Of a DNA stretch of 9,261 bases, positions 1-6,476 are shown in pieces. Origin of the DNA: JAEUPI01 sp044222685 (GTDB lineage: Bacteria; Pseudomonadota; Gammaproteobacteria; Burkholderiales; Burkholderiaceae_C). The notes below the pieces were generated by a model. It saw only the letters and a list, made by a program, of their open reading frames with translations. It ran no database searches and was not told where the DNA came from. Position numbers and translations under genes: made by a program. Where the stretch lies: assembly GCA_044222685.1 (NCBI GenBank), contig JBGAMU010000150.1, positions 1 through 9,261 of the forward strand. The letters run 5' to 3'. How positions within the stretch are numbered: position 1 is the stretch's first letter; each line of letters opens with the position of its first letter.

Positions 1-889
1 GGCTGCAATCACTGCAAGCATGGTCGGCGAGCTTCGCGCGAAGACCGATGCGCCGATGATGGAATGCAAGAAGGCGCTCACCGAGGCCGACGGCGACATG
101 GTGCGCGCCGAGGAGATCCTGCGCGTCAAGCTCGGCAACAAGGCCGGCAAGGCTGCCTCGCGCATCACCGCCGAGGGCGTGGTCGCCGCTTCGGTGGAAG
201 GCACGACCGGCGCGCTGGTCGAGGTCAACTGCGAGACCGACTTCGTGTCGAAGAACGATTCGTTCCTCGGCTTCGCGAAGTCGTGCGCCGAACTGGTGGC
301 GGCGAAGAACCCGGCCGACGTGGCCGCGCTGGGCGCGTTGCCGCTGACGCAGGACGGCTTCGGCCCGACGGTGGAAGACGTGCGCAAGGGGCTCGTCGGC
401 AAGATCGGCGAGAACATGTCGATCCGGCGCTTCAAGCGCTACGCCGGCGGCGGCCATCTGGCGCACTATCTGCACGGCACGCGCATCGGCGTGATCGTCG
501 AGTTCACCGGCAGCGACGTCGCCGCCAAGGACACCGCGATGCACATCGCGGCGATGAAGCCGGTGGCGCTGTCGGCGGCCGACGTGCCGGCCGAACTGGT
601 CGCCAAGGAGCGCAAGATCGCCACCGAGAAGGCCGCCGAGTCCGGCAAGCCGGCCGACATCGTCGCCAAGATGGTCGAGGGCTCGGTGCAGAAGTACCTC
701 AAGGAGGTGTCGCTCGGCAACCAGCCGTTCGTGAAGAACGACAAGCAGACCGTCGAGCAGATGCTGAAGGCGGCCAACACCACCGTCAAGGCGTTCACCT
801 TGTACGTCGTCGGCGAAGGCATCGAGAAACGCAGTGAAGACTTCGCCGCCGAGGTGGCGGCGCAGGTCGCGGCGGCCAAGGGTCAGTGA
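1..889 (+). CDS. tsf: Translation elongation factor Ts (EF-Ts), missing only the first two bases of the start codon
   Basis: EF-Ts is the cytoplasmic nucleotide-exchange factor that releases GDP from EF-Tu so that it can be recharged with GTP. The reading frame is already open at base 2 (residues AAITAS before the Met at 20), and base 1 is G, as expected for the last base of an ATG. The true start therefore lies two bases outside the window and the full protein would be 296 residues, slightly longer than E. coli EF-Ts. Seen in sequence: an N-terminal UBA-like segment (TDAPMMECKKALTEADGD), then the EF-Tu-contacting TDFV motif at about residues 80-83, then MHIAAMKP and the C-terminal dimerisation-like segment ending VVGEGIEKR. 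The ATG at 20 is an internal Met, not the start. rpsB normally lies just upstream in this cluster but is not visible. Identification is very secure. Confidence 0.97.
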   Translation, partial: AAITASMVGELRAKTDAPMMECKKALTEADGDMVRAEEILRVKLGNKAGKAASRITAEGVVAASVEGTTGALVEVNCETDFVSKNDSFLGFAKSCAELVAAKNPADVAALGALPLTQDGFGPTVEDVRKGLVGKIGENMSIRRFKRYAGGGHLAHYLHGTRIGVIVEFTGSDVAAKDTAMHIAAMKPVALSAADVPAELVAKERKIATEKAAESGKPADIVAKMVEGSVQKYLKEVSLGNQPFVKNDKQTVEQMLKAANTTVKAFTLYVVGEGIEKRSEDFAAEVAAQVAAAKGQ

Positions 890-901
890 GGGTCTGTCCT
901 G

Positions 902-927
902 CGCGGCGGTGCCTGCGCGCCGCCGCG
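902..927 (+). promoter_or_regulatory. Strong GC hairpin in the tsf-pyrH gap, not a standard terminator
   Basis: Bases 902-912 pair with 917-927 as an 11-bp stem (ten G-C pairs and one G-U) closed by the 4-base loop CTGC at 913-916. It starts 12 bases after the tsf stop. The sequence after it is TAAACTCC, with no T-run, so a classical Rho-independent terminator is not supported. It could be a partial attenuator between rpsB-tsf and pyrH, a 3'-end stabiliser or processing site, or part of a promoter region; TAAACT at 928-933 resembles a -10 box, but no -35 is visible at the right distance. The pairing is seen directly; the role is inference. Confidence 0.5.
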
Positions 928-955
928 TAAACTCCGGCACACGCCAAGATTGCCT

Positions 956-960
956 GGGAG
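956..960 (+). promoter_or_regulatory. Ribosome binding site that decides the pyrH start
   Basis: GGGAG lies nine bases before the ATG at 970. A second ATG at 963, in another frame, is only two bases from this site and would open a 15-codon frame ending at TGA 1008-1010. Spacing therefore favours 970, which also gives the correct UMP kinase N-terminus. Confidence 0.7.
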
Positions 961-969
961 ACATGCCGG

Positions 970-1680
970 ATGCCGGCCTACAAGCGAATCCTGCTCAAGC
1001 TGTCCGGTGAAGCGCTGATGGGCGACGACGCCTACGGCATCAACCGCTCGACCATCGTGCGCATGGTGCGCGAGTTGAAGGAGATCACCGAGCTGGGTGT
1101 CGAACTGGCCGTGGTGATCGGCGGCGGCAACATCTTTCGCGGTGTCGCCGGCGGATCGGTGGGCATGGACCGCGCGACGGCCGACTACATGGGCATGCTG
1201 GCCACGGTGATGAACTCGCTGGCGCTGGCCGACAGCATGCGCCAGGCCGGGCTGACCGCCCGCGTCATGTCGGCCATCGCGATCGAGCAGGTGGTCGAGC
1301 CCTACGTGCGGCCGAAGGCGCTGCAGTACCTCGAGGAAGGCAAGGTGGTGGTGTTCGCTGCCGGCACGGGCAACCCGTTCTTCACCACCGATACCGCTGC
1401 GGCGCTGCGCGGCGCCGAGATCGGCGCCGAGGTGGTGCTCAAGGCGACCAAGGTCGACGGCGTCTACAGCGCCGACCCCAACAAGGATCCGAGCGCGACG
1501 CGCTACACGACGATCAGCTTCGACGATGCGATCGCGCGCAACCTGCAGGTGATGGACGCCACCGCGTTCGCGCTGTGCCGCGACCAGAAGCTGCCGATCA
1601 AGGTGTTCTCGATCGTCAAGCCCGGCGCACTGAAGCGCGTGGTGCAGGGCGAAGACGAAGGCACGCTGGTGCATGTCTAG
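970..1680 (+). CDS. pyrH: UMP kinase (uridylate kinase)
   Basis: PyrH phosphorylates UMP to UDP with ATP, the step that commits pyrimidines to UTP and CTP synthesis. It is a cytoplasmic hexamer of the amino-acid-kinase fold, unrelated to eukaryotic UMP/CMP kinases. The 236-residue length matches the family. Visible motifs: KLSGEAL at 10-16 with the phosphate-binding Lys10, GGGN at 51-54, GMLATVMN after it, GTGNPFFTTD at 132-141 (UMP binding), and KATKVDGVYSADP at 158-170 (ATP binding). It ends with the typical KPGALKRVVQGEDEGTLV. The start at 970 has a good ribosome binding site and no in-frame rival. It follows tsf by 80 bases and precedes frr by 23 bases, the usual order in Proteobacteria. 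Bacterial PyrH is commonly activated by GTP and inhibited by UTP; this is family knowledge. Confidence 0.97.
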   Translation: MPAYKRILLKLSGEALMGDDAYGINRSTIVRMVRELKEITELGVELAVVIGGGNIFRGVAGGSVGMDRATADYMGMLATVMNSLALADSMRQAGLTARVMSAIAIEQVVEPYVRPKALQYLEEGKVVVFAAGTGNPFFTTDTAAALRGAEIGAEVVLKATKVDGVYSADPNKDPSATRYTTISFDDAIARNLQVMDATAFALCRDQKLPIKVFSIVKPGALKRVVQGEDEGTLVHV

Positions 1681-1688
1681 GACGCGCT

Positions 1689-1693
1689 AGGAG
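1689..1693 (+). promoter_or_regulatory. Ribosome binding site for frr
   Basis: AGGAG lies ten bases before the ATG at 1704. The other possible frr start, the in-frame ATG at 1713, would be 19 bases away, so 1704 is preferred. Confidence 0.7.
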
Positions 1694-1703
1694 AATCTGT
1701 CAG

Positions 1704-2267
1704 ATGAGCACGATGCCCGAGATCAAGAAGACGGCCGAGGCCAAGATGGCCAAGTCGGTCGAGGCCCTGAAGCACGAGTTGCAGAAGATCCGCACGGGTC
1801 GGGCGCACCCGGGCCTGCTCGACCAGGTGCATGTCGACTACTACGGCTCCATGGTGCCGATCAGCCAGGTGGCCAACGTGACCCTGCTCGATGCGCGCAC
1901 GATCAGCGTGCAGCCGTGGGAGAAGGGCATGGGCGCGAAGATCGAGAAGGCCATCCGCGAAAGCGATCTCGGCCTCAACCCCGCCGCGCAGGGTGACCTG
2001 CTGCGCGTGCCGATGCCCGCGCTCACCGAGGAGCGACGGCGCGACCTGACCAAGGTCGTCCGCCATGCCGGCGAGGAAGCCAAGGTGGCGGTGCGCAACC
2101 TGCGTCGCGAGGCCAACGAGCATCTGAAGAAGCTGCTCAAGGACAAGCAGGTGGCCGAGGACGAGGAGCGCCGCGCGCAGGACGACGTGCAGAAGCTCAC
2201 CGACCGCACGGTGGCCGAGATCGACAAGCTGGTGCACGGCAAGGAAGCCGAGATCCTGGCGGTCTAG
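1704..2267 (+). CDS. frr: Ribosome recycling factor (RRF)
   Basis: RRF works with EF-G after termination to split the 70S ribosome and free the mRNA. The protein has 187 residues, close to the usual 185. Domain I, the three-helix bundle, is formed by the N-terminal helix up to RTGRA (30-34) and the C-terminal half, which includes LTEERRRDLTKVVR from about 107, VAVRNLRREAN and DDVQKLTD. Domain II is the beta-rich middle (about 35-105), with VDYYGSMVPISQVANV and LGLNP. The start at 1704 is chosen on ribosome-binding-site spacing; a start at 1713 would remove only three residues. It lies between pyrH (23 bases upstream) and uppS (45 bases downstream), the standard arrangement. No oddities were seen in the protein. 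Confidence 0.97.
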   Translation: MSTMPEIKKTAEAKMAKSVEALKHELQKIRTGRAHPGLLDQVHVDYYGSMVPISQVANVTLLDARTISVQPWEKGMGAKIEKAIRESDLGLNPAAQGDLLRVPMPALTEERRRDLTKVVRHAGEEAKVAVRNLRREANEHLKKLLKDKQVAEDEERRAQDDVQKLTDRTVAEIDKLVHGKEAEILAV

Positions 2268-2312
2268 GCGCGTTGCCGGACCGACGCCGCCCGAGACCAA
2301 CAACCACACCAC

Positions 2313-3050
2313 GTGCAGCGCGACCTCAACTCGATACCACGCCACGTGGCCATCGTGATGGACGGCAACGGCCGTTGGGCCAAGAAGCGATTCATGCCCC
2401 GCTTCTTCGGCCACAAGCAGGGCGTCGATGCCCTGGTGCGCTGCGTGCAAGCCTGCTCCGACCGCGGCATCGAGTACCTGACGGTGTTTGCCTTCTCGTC
2501 GGAGAACTGGAAGCGGCCCGAGGAGGAGATCACCGGGCTGCTCGGCTTGGTGCTGGTGGCGGTGTCGAAGTACCTCACCAAGCTGGCCGAGAAGGGCGTG
2601 CGCATCCGCATCGTCGGCGATCGCAGCGCGGTGACCGACAAGGTGCGGCTGGCGTGGGACGAGGCCGAGCGCGCCACGTCGCACAACACCGGCATCGTGC
2701 TGTCGGTGGCGTTCAACTACGGTGGCCGCTGGGACGTCGTGCAGGCCTGCCGCCAGCTGGTGGCGCAGGGCCTGCCGGCGGAGCGGATCGACGAGGCGCA
2801 GCTGTCCTCCCACATGGCCCTGGCGCATGCGCCGGACCCCGACCTGTTCATCCGTACCGGCGGCGAAGTGCGCATCAGCAACTTCCTGCTCTGGCAGGTG
2901 GCCTACTCCGAGCTGTACTTCACCGACTGCCTGTGGCCCGACTTCGACGAGGCGCAGCTCGACGCCGCGCTGGCCGCCTACGCGGCACGCGAGCGCCGCT
3001 TCGGCGACGTCAAGGCCCGCCTGCCTCAGGCAGCAGCGCCGGGTGGATAG
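2313..3050 (+). CDS. uppS: Undecaprenyl diphosphate synthase (cis-prenyltransferase), GTG start
   Basis: UppS adds eight isopentenyl units in cis to farnesyl diphosphate to make C55 undecaprenyl diphosphate, the lipid carrier for peptidoglycan and surface polysaccharides. It acts in the cytoplasm at the inner membrane. Visible family motifs: HVAIVMDGNGRWA with catalytic Asp17, the FSSENWKRP segment at 61-69, NYGGRWD, and RTGGEVRISNFLLWQ with the diphosphate-binding Arg181, Arg187 and Ser189. The stretch ELYFTDCLWPDFDE follows. Length 245 is normal. The start must be the GTG at 2313: there is no other in-frame start between the frr stop and this point, and the first internal ATG (the Met of MDGNG) would cut off conserved residues. 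No clear Shine-Dalgarno precedes it; the leader is C/A-rich. The gene ends two bases before cdsA. A prenyltransferase of another chain length is less likely given the cluster. Confidence 0.95.
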   Translation: MQRDLNSIPRHVAIVMDGNGRWAKKRFMPRFFGHKQGVDALVRCVQACSDRGIEYLTVFAFSSENWKRPEEEITGLLGLVLVAVSKYLTKLAEKGVRIRIVGDRSAVTDKVRLAWDEAERATSHNTGIVLSVAFNYGGRWDVVQACRQLVAQGLPAERIDEAQLSSHMALAHAPDPDLFIRTGGEVRISNFLLWQVAYSELYFTDCLWPDFDEAQLDAALAAYAARERRFGDVKARLPQAAAPGG

Positions 3051-3052
3051 GG

Positions 3053-3889
3053 ATGCTGAAGCAGCGCGTCATCACGGCGTTGATCCTGGTGGCGCTGCTG
3101 TTGCCCACGCTGTGGGTGCGCAATCCGTGGCCGTTCGTGGTGCTCACGCTGGCCTTCATCAGCGCTGCTGCTTGGGAGTGGGGCCGGCTCAACGGCCAGC
3201 CGCAGGCGTTGTCGTGGGTCGGTGGCGCTGTGGTGGCCATTGGCGGAATGCTCGCCGTGGCCGGTTCGTGGCAGTTCGGCGATTCGCGCGCCCTGTGGTG
3301 GGCCTGTGCCGCCGTCTGGGTGATCGGCGGTGCGTTTGCGCTGCGTCTGGGGCCCGCGGGCTGGACGCGGTTGCCGTCGACATTGCGCTGGCTGCTCGGC
3401 CTGGGCCTGCTCTGGGTCGGCTGGTGGGCGCTGGCGCAGGCCCGCATCGTCGGCGTCAACTTCCTGCTGTCGGCGCTGTGCATCGTGTTCGCGGCCGACA
3501 TCGCCGCCTATTTCGGCGGTCGCGCGTTCGGCCGCCGCAAGCTGGCGCCGAGCATCAGTCCCGGCAAGACGTGGGAGGGCGTCTGGAGCGGCATGCTGGG
3601 CGTTCTGGCGCTGGCCCTGTTCTGGATGGTGCTGGACAGCCGCATCGCGACCGACTCGGCCAGCGTGTTCAGCCAGCTGAAGCAACGCTACGGGGCCGTG
3701 CCGATGGCCCTCGCCGTGCTGCTGCTCACCGGGCTCAGCGTGGTGGGTGACCTGTTCGAGTCGCTGGTCAAGCGCGCCGCTGGCGCGAAGGACTCGAGCC
3801 GCCTGCTGCCGGGCCACGGCGGTGTGCTCGATCGCATCGACGCCCTGCTGCCCGTGCTGCCCTGCGCGATGGCGCTGGCCAGCCTGTGA
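3053..3889 (+). CDS. cdsA: Phosphatidate cytidylyltransferase (CDP-diglyceride synthase)
   Basis: CdsA converts phosphatidic acid and CTP to CDP-diacylglycerol, the precursor of the bacterial phospholipids. It is an inner-membrane protein. The 278 residues contain about eight hydrophobic segments, roughly at 5-21, 27-43, 52-70, 79-98, 110-128, 132-155, 175-195 and 213-232. The cytidylyltransferase signature is complete at 237-263: it begins SLVKR, continues with KDSS at 246-249 and ends with PGHGGVLDRID, which carries the metal-binding acidic residues. SPGKTWEG at 169-176 is also typical. The ATG is two bases after the uppS stop, so translation is probably coupled. The frame upstream of 3053 stays open through all of uppS, but that is a GC-rich artefact because uppS fully occupies that region. 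Confidence 0.95.
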   Translation: MLKQRVITALILVALLLPTLWVRNPWPFVVLTLAFISAAAWEWGRLNGQPQALSWVGGAVVAIGGMLAVAGSWQFGDSRALWWACAAVWVIGGAFALRLGPAGWTRLPSTLRWLLGLGLLWVGWWALAQARIVGVNFLLSALCIVFAADIAAYFGGRAFGRRKLAPSISPGKTWEGVWSGMLGVLALALFWMVLDSRIATDSASVFSQLKQRYGAVPMALAVLLLTGLSVVGDLFESLVKRAAGAKDSSRLLPGHGGVLDRIDALLPVLPCAMALASL

Positions 3890-5103
3890 ACGCGATCGAC
3901 ATGAGCGACGCCCCCACCGCCAGGCAGCGTGTGTGCATCCTCGGCGCCACCGGCTCGGTGGGTCGCAGCACGCTCGAGGTGATCGCGCTGCACCCGTCGC
4001 GCTTCGAGGTGGTCGCGCTGACCGCGCATCAACGCGTCGACGAGCTGGCCGATCTGTGCCGGCAGTGGCGGCCGCGATTCGCGGCCATGTCGGACGCTGC
4101 GCAGGCCGGCGAGCTGCGTCGCCGTCTGGCGTCGGATGGCGTGCGCACCGAGGTCCTGCATGGCACACGTGCGCTCGAGGAGCTCGCCGCGCACCCCGAC
4201 GTCGACAGCGTGATGGCCGCCATCGTCGGCGCCGCGGGCCTGGCGCCGTGTCTGGCTGCCGCCCGCGCCGGCAAGCGCCTGCTGCTGGCCAACAAGGAAG
4301 CGCTGGTGGTCGGCGGCGCGCTCTTCATGCGCGCGGTCGAGCAGGGCGGCGCGACGCTGCTGCCGATCGACAGCGAACACTCGGCGATCTTCCAGTGCCT
4401 GCCGGCCGATCGAGCGGCCTGGCATCGACGGGTCGACCACATCCTGCTCACGTCGTCGGGCGGGCCGTTTCGCAGCCGCGACCCCGAGACACTGCACGAC
4501 GTGACGCCCGACATGGCCTGCGCGCATCCGAATTTCGCGATGGGTCGCAAGATCTCGGTCGACTCGGCGACGATGATGAACAAGGCGCTCGAGGTGATCG
4601 AGGCGCGCTGGCTGTTCGATCTGCAGCCCGAGCAGGTGCGCGTGCTGATCCATCCGCAGCAGATCATCCATTCGATGATCGTCTGCCGCGACAACTCGGT
4701 GCTGGCGCAGCTGGGCACGCCTGACATGAAGGTGCCGATCGCCTATGGCCTGTCGTGGCCCGAACGCATCGAGTCCGGCGCGGCGCAGCTCGACTTCGCC
4801 GCGCTCGGCGGACTGCACTTCGAGAACCCCGATCCGCGCCGGTTCCCCGGTCTCGGCCTCGCGTTCGACGCCTTGCGCGCCGCGCCCGGCGCGACCAATG
4901 TGCTAAATGCTGTCAACGAAGTGGCGGTGGGCGCGTTCCTTGCCGGCACGATCTCCTTCACCACGATCCATCGCGTCAATGCGCAAACCCTCGATTCGCT
5001 CGCCGGACGGTTCGGCCCGCAGGACACCCTGGATGATCTGCTGGCGCTCGACGCACGCGCCCGCGAGGCCGCGCAGCGGCAGGTGAGGGCGCTCGCGCGA
5101 TGA
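3886..5103 (+). CDS. dxr: 1-deoxy-D-xylulose 5-phosphate reductoisomerase
   Basis: Dxr converts DXP to 2-C-methyl-D-erythritol 4-phosphate with NADPH and a divalent metal, the first committed step of the MEP isoprenoid pathway and the target of fosmidomycin. Visible motifs: the NADPH-binding GATGSVG at 20-26, LLANKEALVVGG with Asn136-Lys137-Glu138, PIDSEHSAIFQ with metal ligands Asp162 and Glu164, SSGGPF, and KISVDSATMMNKALEVIEA with Ser227, Asn232, Lys233 and metal ligand Glu236. Spacing agrees with E. coli Dxr apart from a short deletion before the SSGGPF loop. The listed start is GTG 3886, overlapping the cdsA stop by four bases (GTGA), in keeping with the coupled junctions nearby. An in-frame ATG at 3901 would give 400 instead of 405 residues and is about equally plausible, since neither has a clear Shine-Dalgarno. 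It shares four bases with rseP. Confidence 0.95.
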   Translation: MNAIDMSDAPTARQRVCILGATGSVGRSTLEVIALHPSRFEVVALTAHQRVDELADLCRQWRPRFAAMSDAAQAGELRRRLASDGVRTEVLHGTRALEELAAHPDVDSVMAAIVGAAGLAPCLAAARAGKRLLLANKEALVVGGALFMRAVEQGGATLLPIDSEHSAIFQCLPADRAAWHRRVDHILLTSSGGPFRSRDPETLHDVTPDMACAHPNFAMGRKISVDSATMMNKALEVIEARWLFDLQPEQVRVLIHPQQIIHSMIVCRDNSVLAQLGTPDMKVPIAYGLSWPERIESGAAQLDFAALGGLHFENPDPRRFPGLGLAFDALRAAPGATNVLNAVNEVAVGAFLAGTISFTTIHRVNAQTLDSLAGRFGPQDTLDDLLALDARAREAAQRQVRALAR

Positions 5104-6461
5104 TCACGCTGCTCGCCTTCATCGTCACGCTGGCGACGCTGATCGTCATCCACGAATATGGCCACTACCGCGTGGCGGTGGCCTGCGGCGTGAAGGTGCT
5201 GCGCTTCTCGGTCGGCTTCGGCCGCGTGGTGTGGCGCCACGTGCGCGGCGAGACCGAGTTCGTGATCTGTGCGCTGCCGCTGGGCGGCTATGTGCGCATG
5301 CTCGACGAACGCGAGGGCGACGTGCCGGCACACGAGGCGCACCGCGCCTTCAACCGTCAGTCGCTGTGGAAGCGCACGGCCATCGTCGCCGCCGGTCCGC
5401 TGGCCAACCTGGTGCTCGCGGTCGTGCTGTACGCCAGCGCGCACTGGATCGGCGTCGACGAGCCCAAGGCCGTGCTCGGCTCGCCGGCGCCGGCCAGCCT
5501 GGCCGAGCGCGCGGGCCTGCGGTCCGGCGACTGGGTGCGCTCGTACGCGGCCGACGATGGCGACTGGGTCGAGCTCGACTCGCTGAGCGACCTGCGCTGG
5601 CAGGTCACGCAACGTGCGCTGGCCGGCCAGCCGTTGACGCTGTCGGTCACCGATGCGCGCGGCCGCAACCCGCGGCAAGTCACGCTCGAGCTGCAGCGCC
5701 TGCAAGCCCGCGAAGTCGACGCTGCGCTGGCGCGTCGCATCGGACTGGGCGGCCCCTACAGCGAAGCGGTGATGGGCGAGGTGAAGGCCGACGGGCCCGC
5801 GGCGCAGGCCGGCCTGCGCAAAGGCGATCGTGTGCTGCGGGTCGACGGCGTCACGGTGGCCGACGCGACCGAGCTTCGCGAGCGCATTCGCGAATCCGCC
5901 GCCGACGGCACGGGCCGTTCGATGCTCTGGTCCATCGAGCGTGCCGGCCAGAGCCTCGACATCAGCGTGCGGCCGCGTGCCACGCCCGAGGGCGCACGCA
6001 GCGTCGGCCGCATCGAGGCGTATGTCGGCGCACCGGCCGAGCTGGTCAAGGTGCGTCACGGCCCGATCGACGGCCTCGTCAAGGGCGCGCAGCGCACCTG
6101 GGACGTGTCGGCGCTGACGATCAAGATGCTCGGCCGCATGCTGATCGGCGAGGCGTCGGTGCGCAACCTGAGCGGGCCGCTGACGATCGCCGACTATGCC
6201 GGGCAGTCGGTGCAGCAGGGGCTCGCGTACTACCTCGGATTCCTGGCGCTGGTGAGCGTGAGTCTGGGTGTGCTGAACCTGCTGCCGCTGCCGATGCTCG
6301 ATGGCGGACACCTGATGTATTATCTTTTCGAGGCCGTCACCGGGCGGCCCGTGTCGGACTTGTGGCTCGCGCGGCTCCAACGGGGCGGTGTCGCGATCCT
6401 GCTGCTGATGATGTCAGTGGCCCTCTACAACGACGTGGCCCGCCTGCTGGGCCTGCACTGA
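5100..6461 (+). CDS. rseP: RseP-type site-2 zinc metalloprotease with two PDZ domains
   Basis: RseP is an inner-membrane protease that cuts within the membrane. In E. coli it makes the second cut in the anti-sigma factor RseA, releasing sigma E in response to outer-membrane stress, and it also clears remnant signal peptides. Seen here: the zinc motif HEYGH with His18, Glu19 and His22 in the first membrane helix, the RFSVGFG loop at about 37-43, and GGYVRMLDE. A first, divergent PDZ-like region follows at about 110-200, then a second PDZ at about 220-290 (GPAAQAGLRKGDRVLRVDG). The C-terminal membrane region has NLLPLPMLDGGH with Asn393 and the third zinc ligand Asp401. Length 453 matches the family. 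The start ATG overlaps the dxr stop (ATGA), with GAGGG at 5085-5089 as ribosome binding site. Whether the substrate here is an RseA homologue cannot be seen. Confidence 0.95.
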   Translation: MITLLAFIVTLATLIVIHEYGHYRVAVACGVKVLRFSVGFGRVVWRHVRGETEFVICALPLGGYVRMLDEREGDVPAHEAHRAFNRQSLWKRTAIVAAGPLANLVLAVVLYASAHWIGVDEPKAVLGSPAPASLAERAGLRSGDWVRSYAADDGDWVELDSLSDLRWQVTQRALAGQPLTLSVTDARGRNPRQVTLELQRLQAREVDAALARRIGLGGPYSEAVMGEVKADGPAAQAGLRKGDRVLRVDGVTVADATELRERIRESAADGTGRSMLWSIERAGQSLDISVRPRATPEGARSVGRIEAYVGAPAELVKVRHGPIDGLVKGAQRTWDVSALTIKMLGRMLIGEASVRNLSGPLTIADYAGQSVQQGLAYYLGFLALVSVSLGVLNLLPLPMLDGGHLMYYLFEAVTGRPVSDLWLARLQRGGVAILLLMMSVALYNDVARLLGLH

Positions 6462-6468
6462 CATCATC
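6407..6468 (+). promoter_or_regulatory. Perfect 13-bp inverted repeat spanning the rseP stop, just upstream of bamA
   Basis: GATGATGTCAGTG at 6407-6419 is the exact reverse complement of CACTGACATCATC at 6456-6468. The 36-base loop contains a second stem, GGCCC (6437-6441) with GGGCC (6449-6453). The 3' arm includes the rseP stop TGA (6459-6461) and ends eight bases before the bamA ATG, so it covers the place where a bamA Shine-Dalgarno should be. There is no T-run after it, so it is not a standard terminator. In RNA it could form a long hairpin that affects bamA translation or mRNA processing between rseP and bamA. The repeat is seen directly; its function is inference. Confidence 0.6.
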
Positions 6469-6476
6469 GATCTCGC

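Noticed and set aside
1695..1705. Palindrome ATCTGTCAGAT overlapping the frr start codon, and the repeated CTAGGA at 1677-1682 and 1687-1692.
   Set aside because: Five-base arms with a one-base centre cannot form a good RNA hairpin, and repeats this short are expected by chance; nothing else points to an operator.
3021..3033. Small hairpin CTGCC-TCA-GGCAG near the end of uppS.
   Set aside because: Only five base pairs inside coding sequence, no T-run; common by chance in GC-rich DNA.
2273..3052. Possible N-terminal extension of cdsA through the whole uppS region.
   Set aside because: The frame is open only because of GC bias. uppS has complete catalytic motifs in its own frame, and CdsA reaches its normal length from ATG 3053.
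4900..4910. CTA-AAT codon pair in dxr giving a weak -10-like box upstream of rseP.
   Set aside because: The match is four of six and there is no -35 hexamer at a usable distance; a single uncommon codon is not enough.
6274..6302. GAACCT followed by TCGATG in rseP as a possible sigma E promoter for bamA.
   Set aside because: Poor match to the sigma E consensus, and the sequence is fixed by the conserved NLLPLPMLDG protein motif.
4743..6380. Long minus-strand open frame opposite dxr and rseP, and similar ones opposite pyrH-frr-uppS, cdsA and bamA.
   Set aside because: The translations are His/Arg/Gln/Ala-rich mirror products of G/C-ending codons on the plus strand, with no recognisable motifs or start signals.
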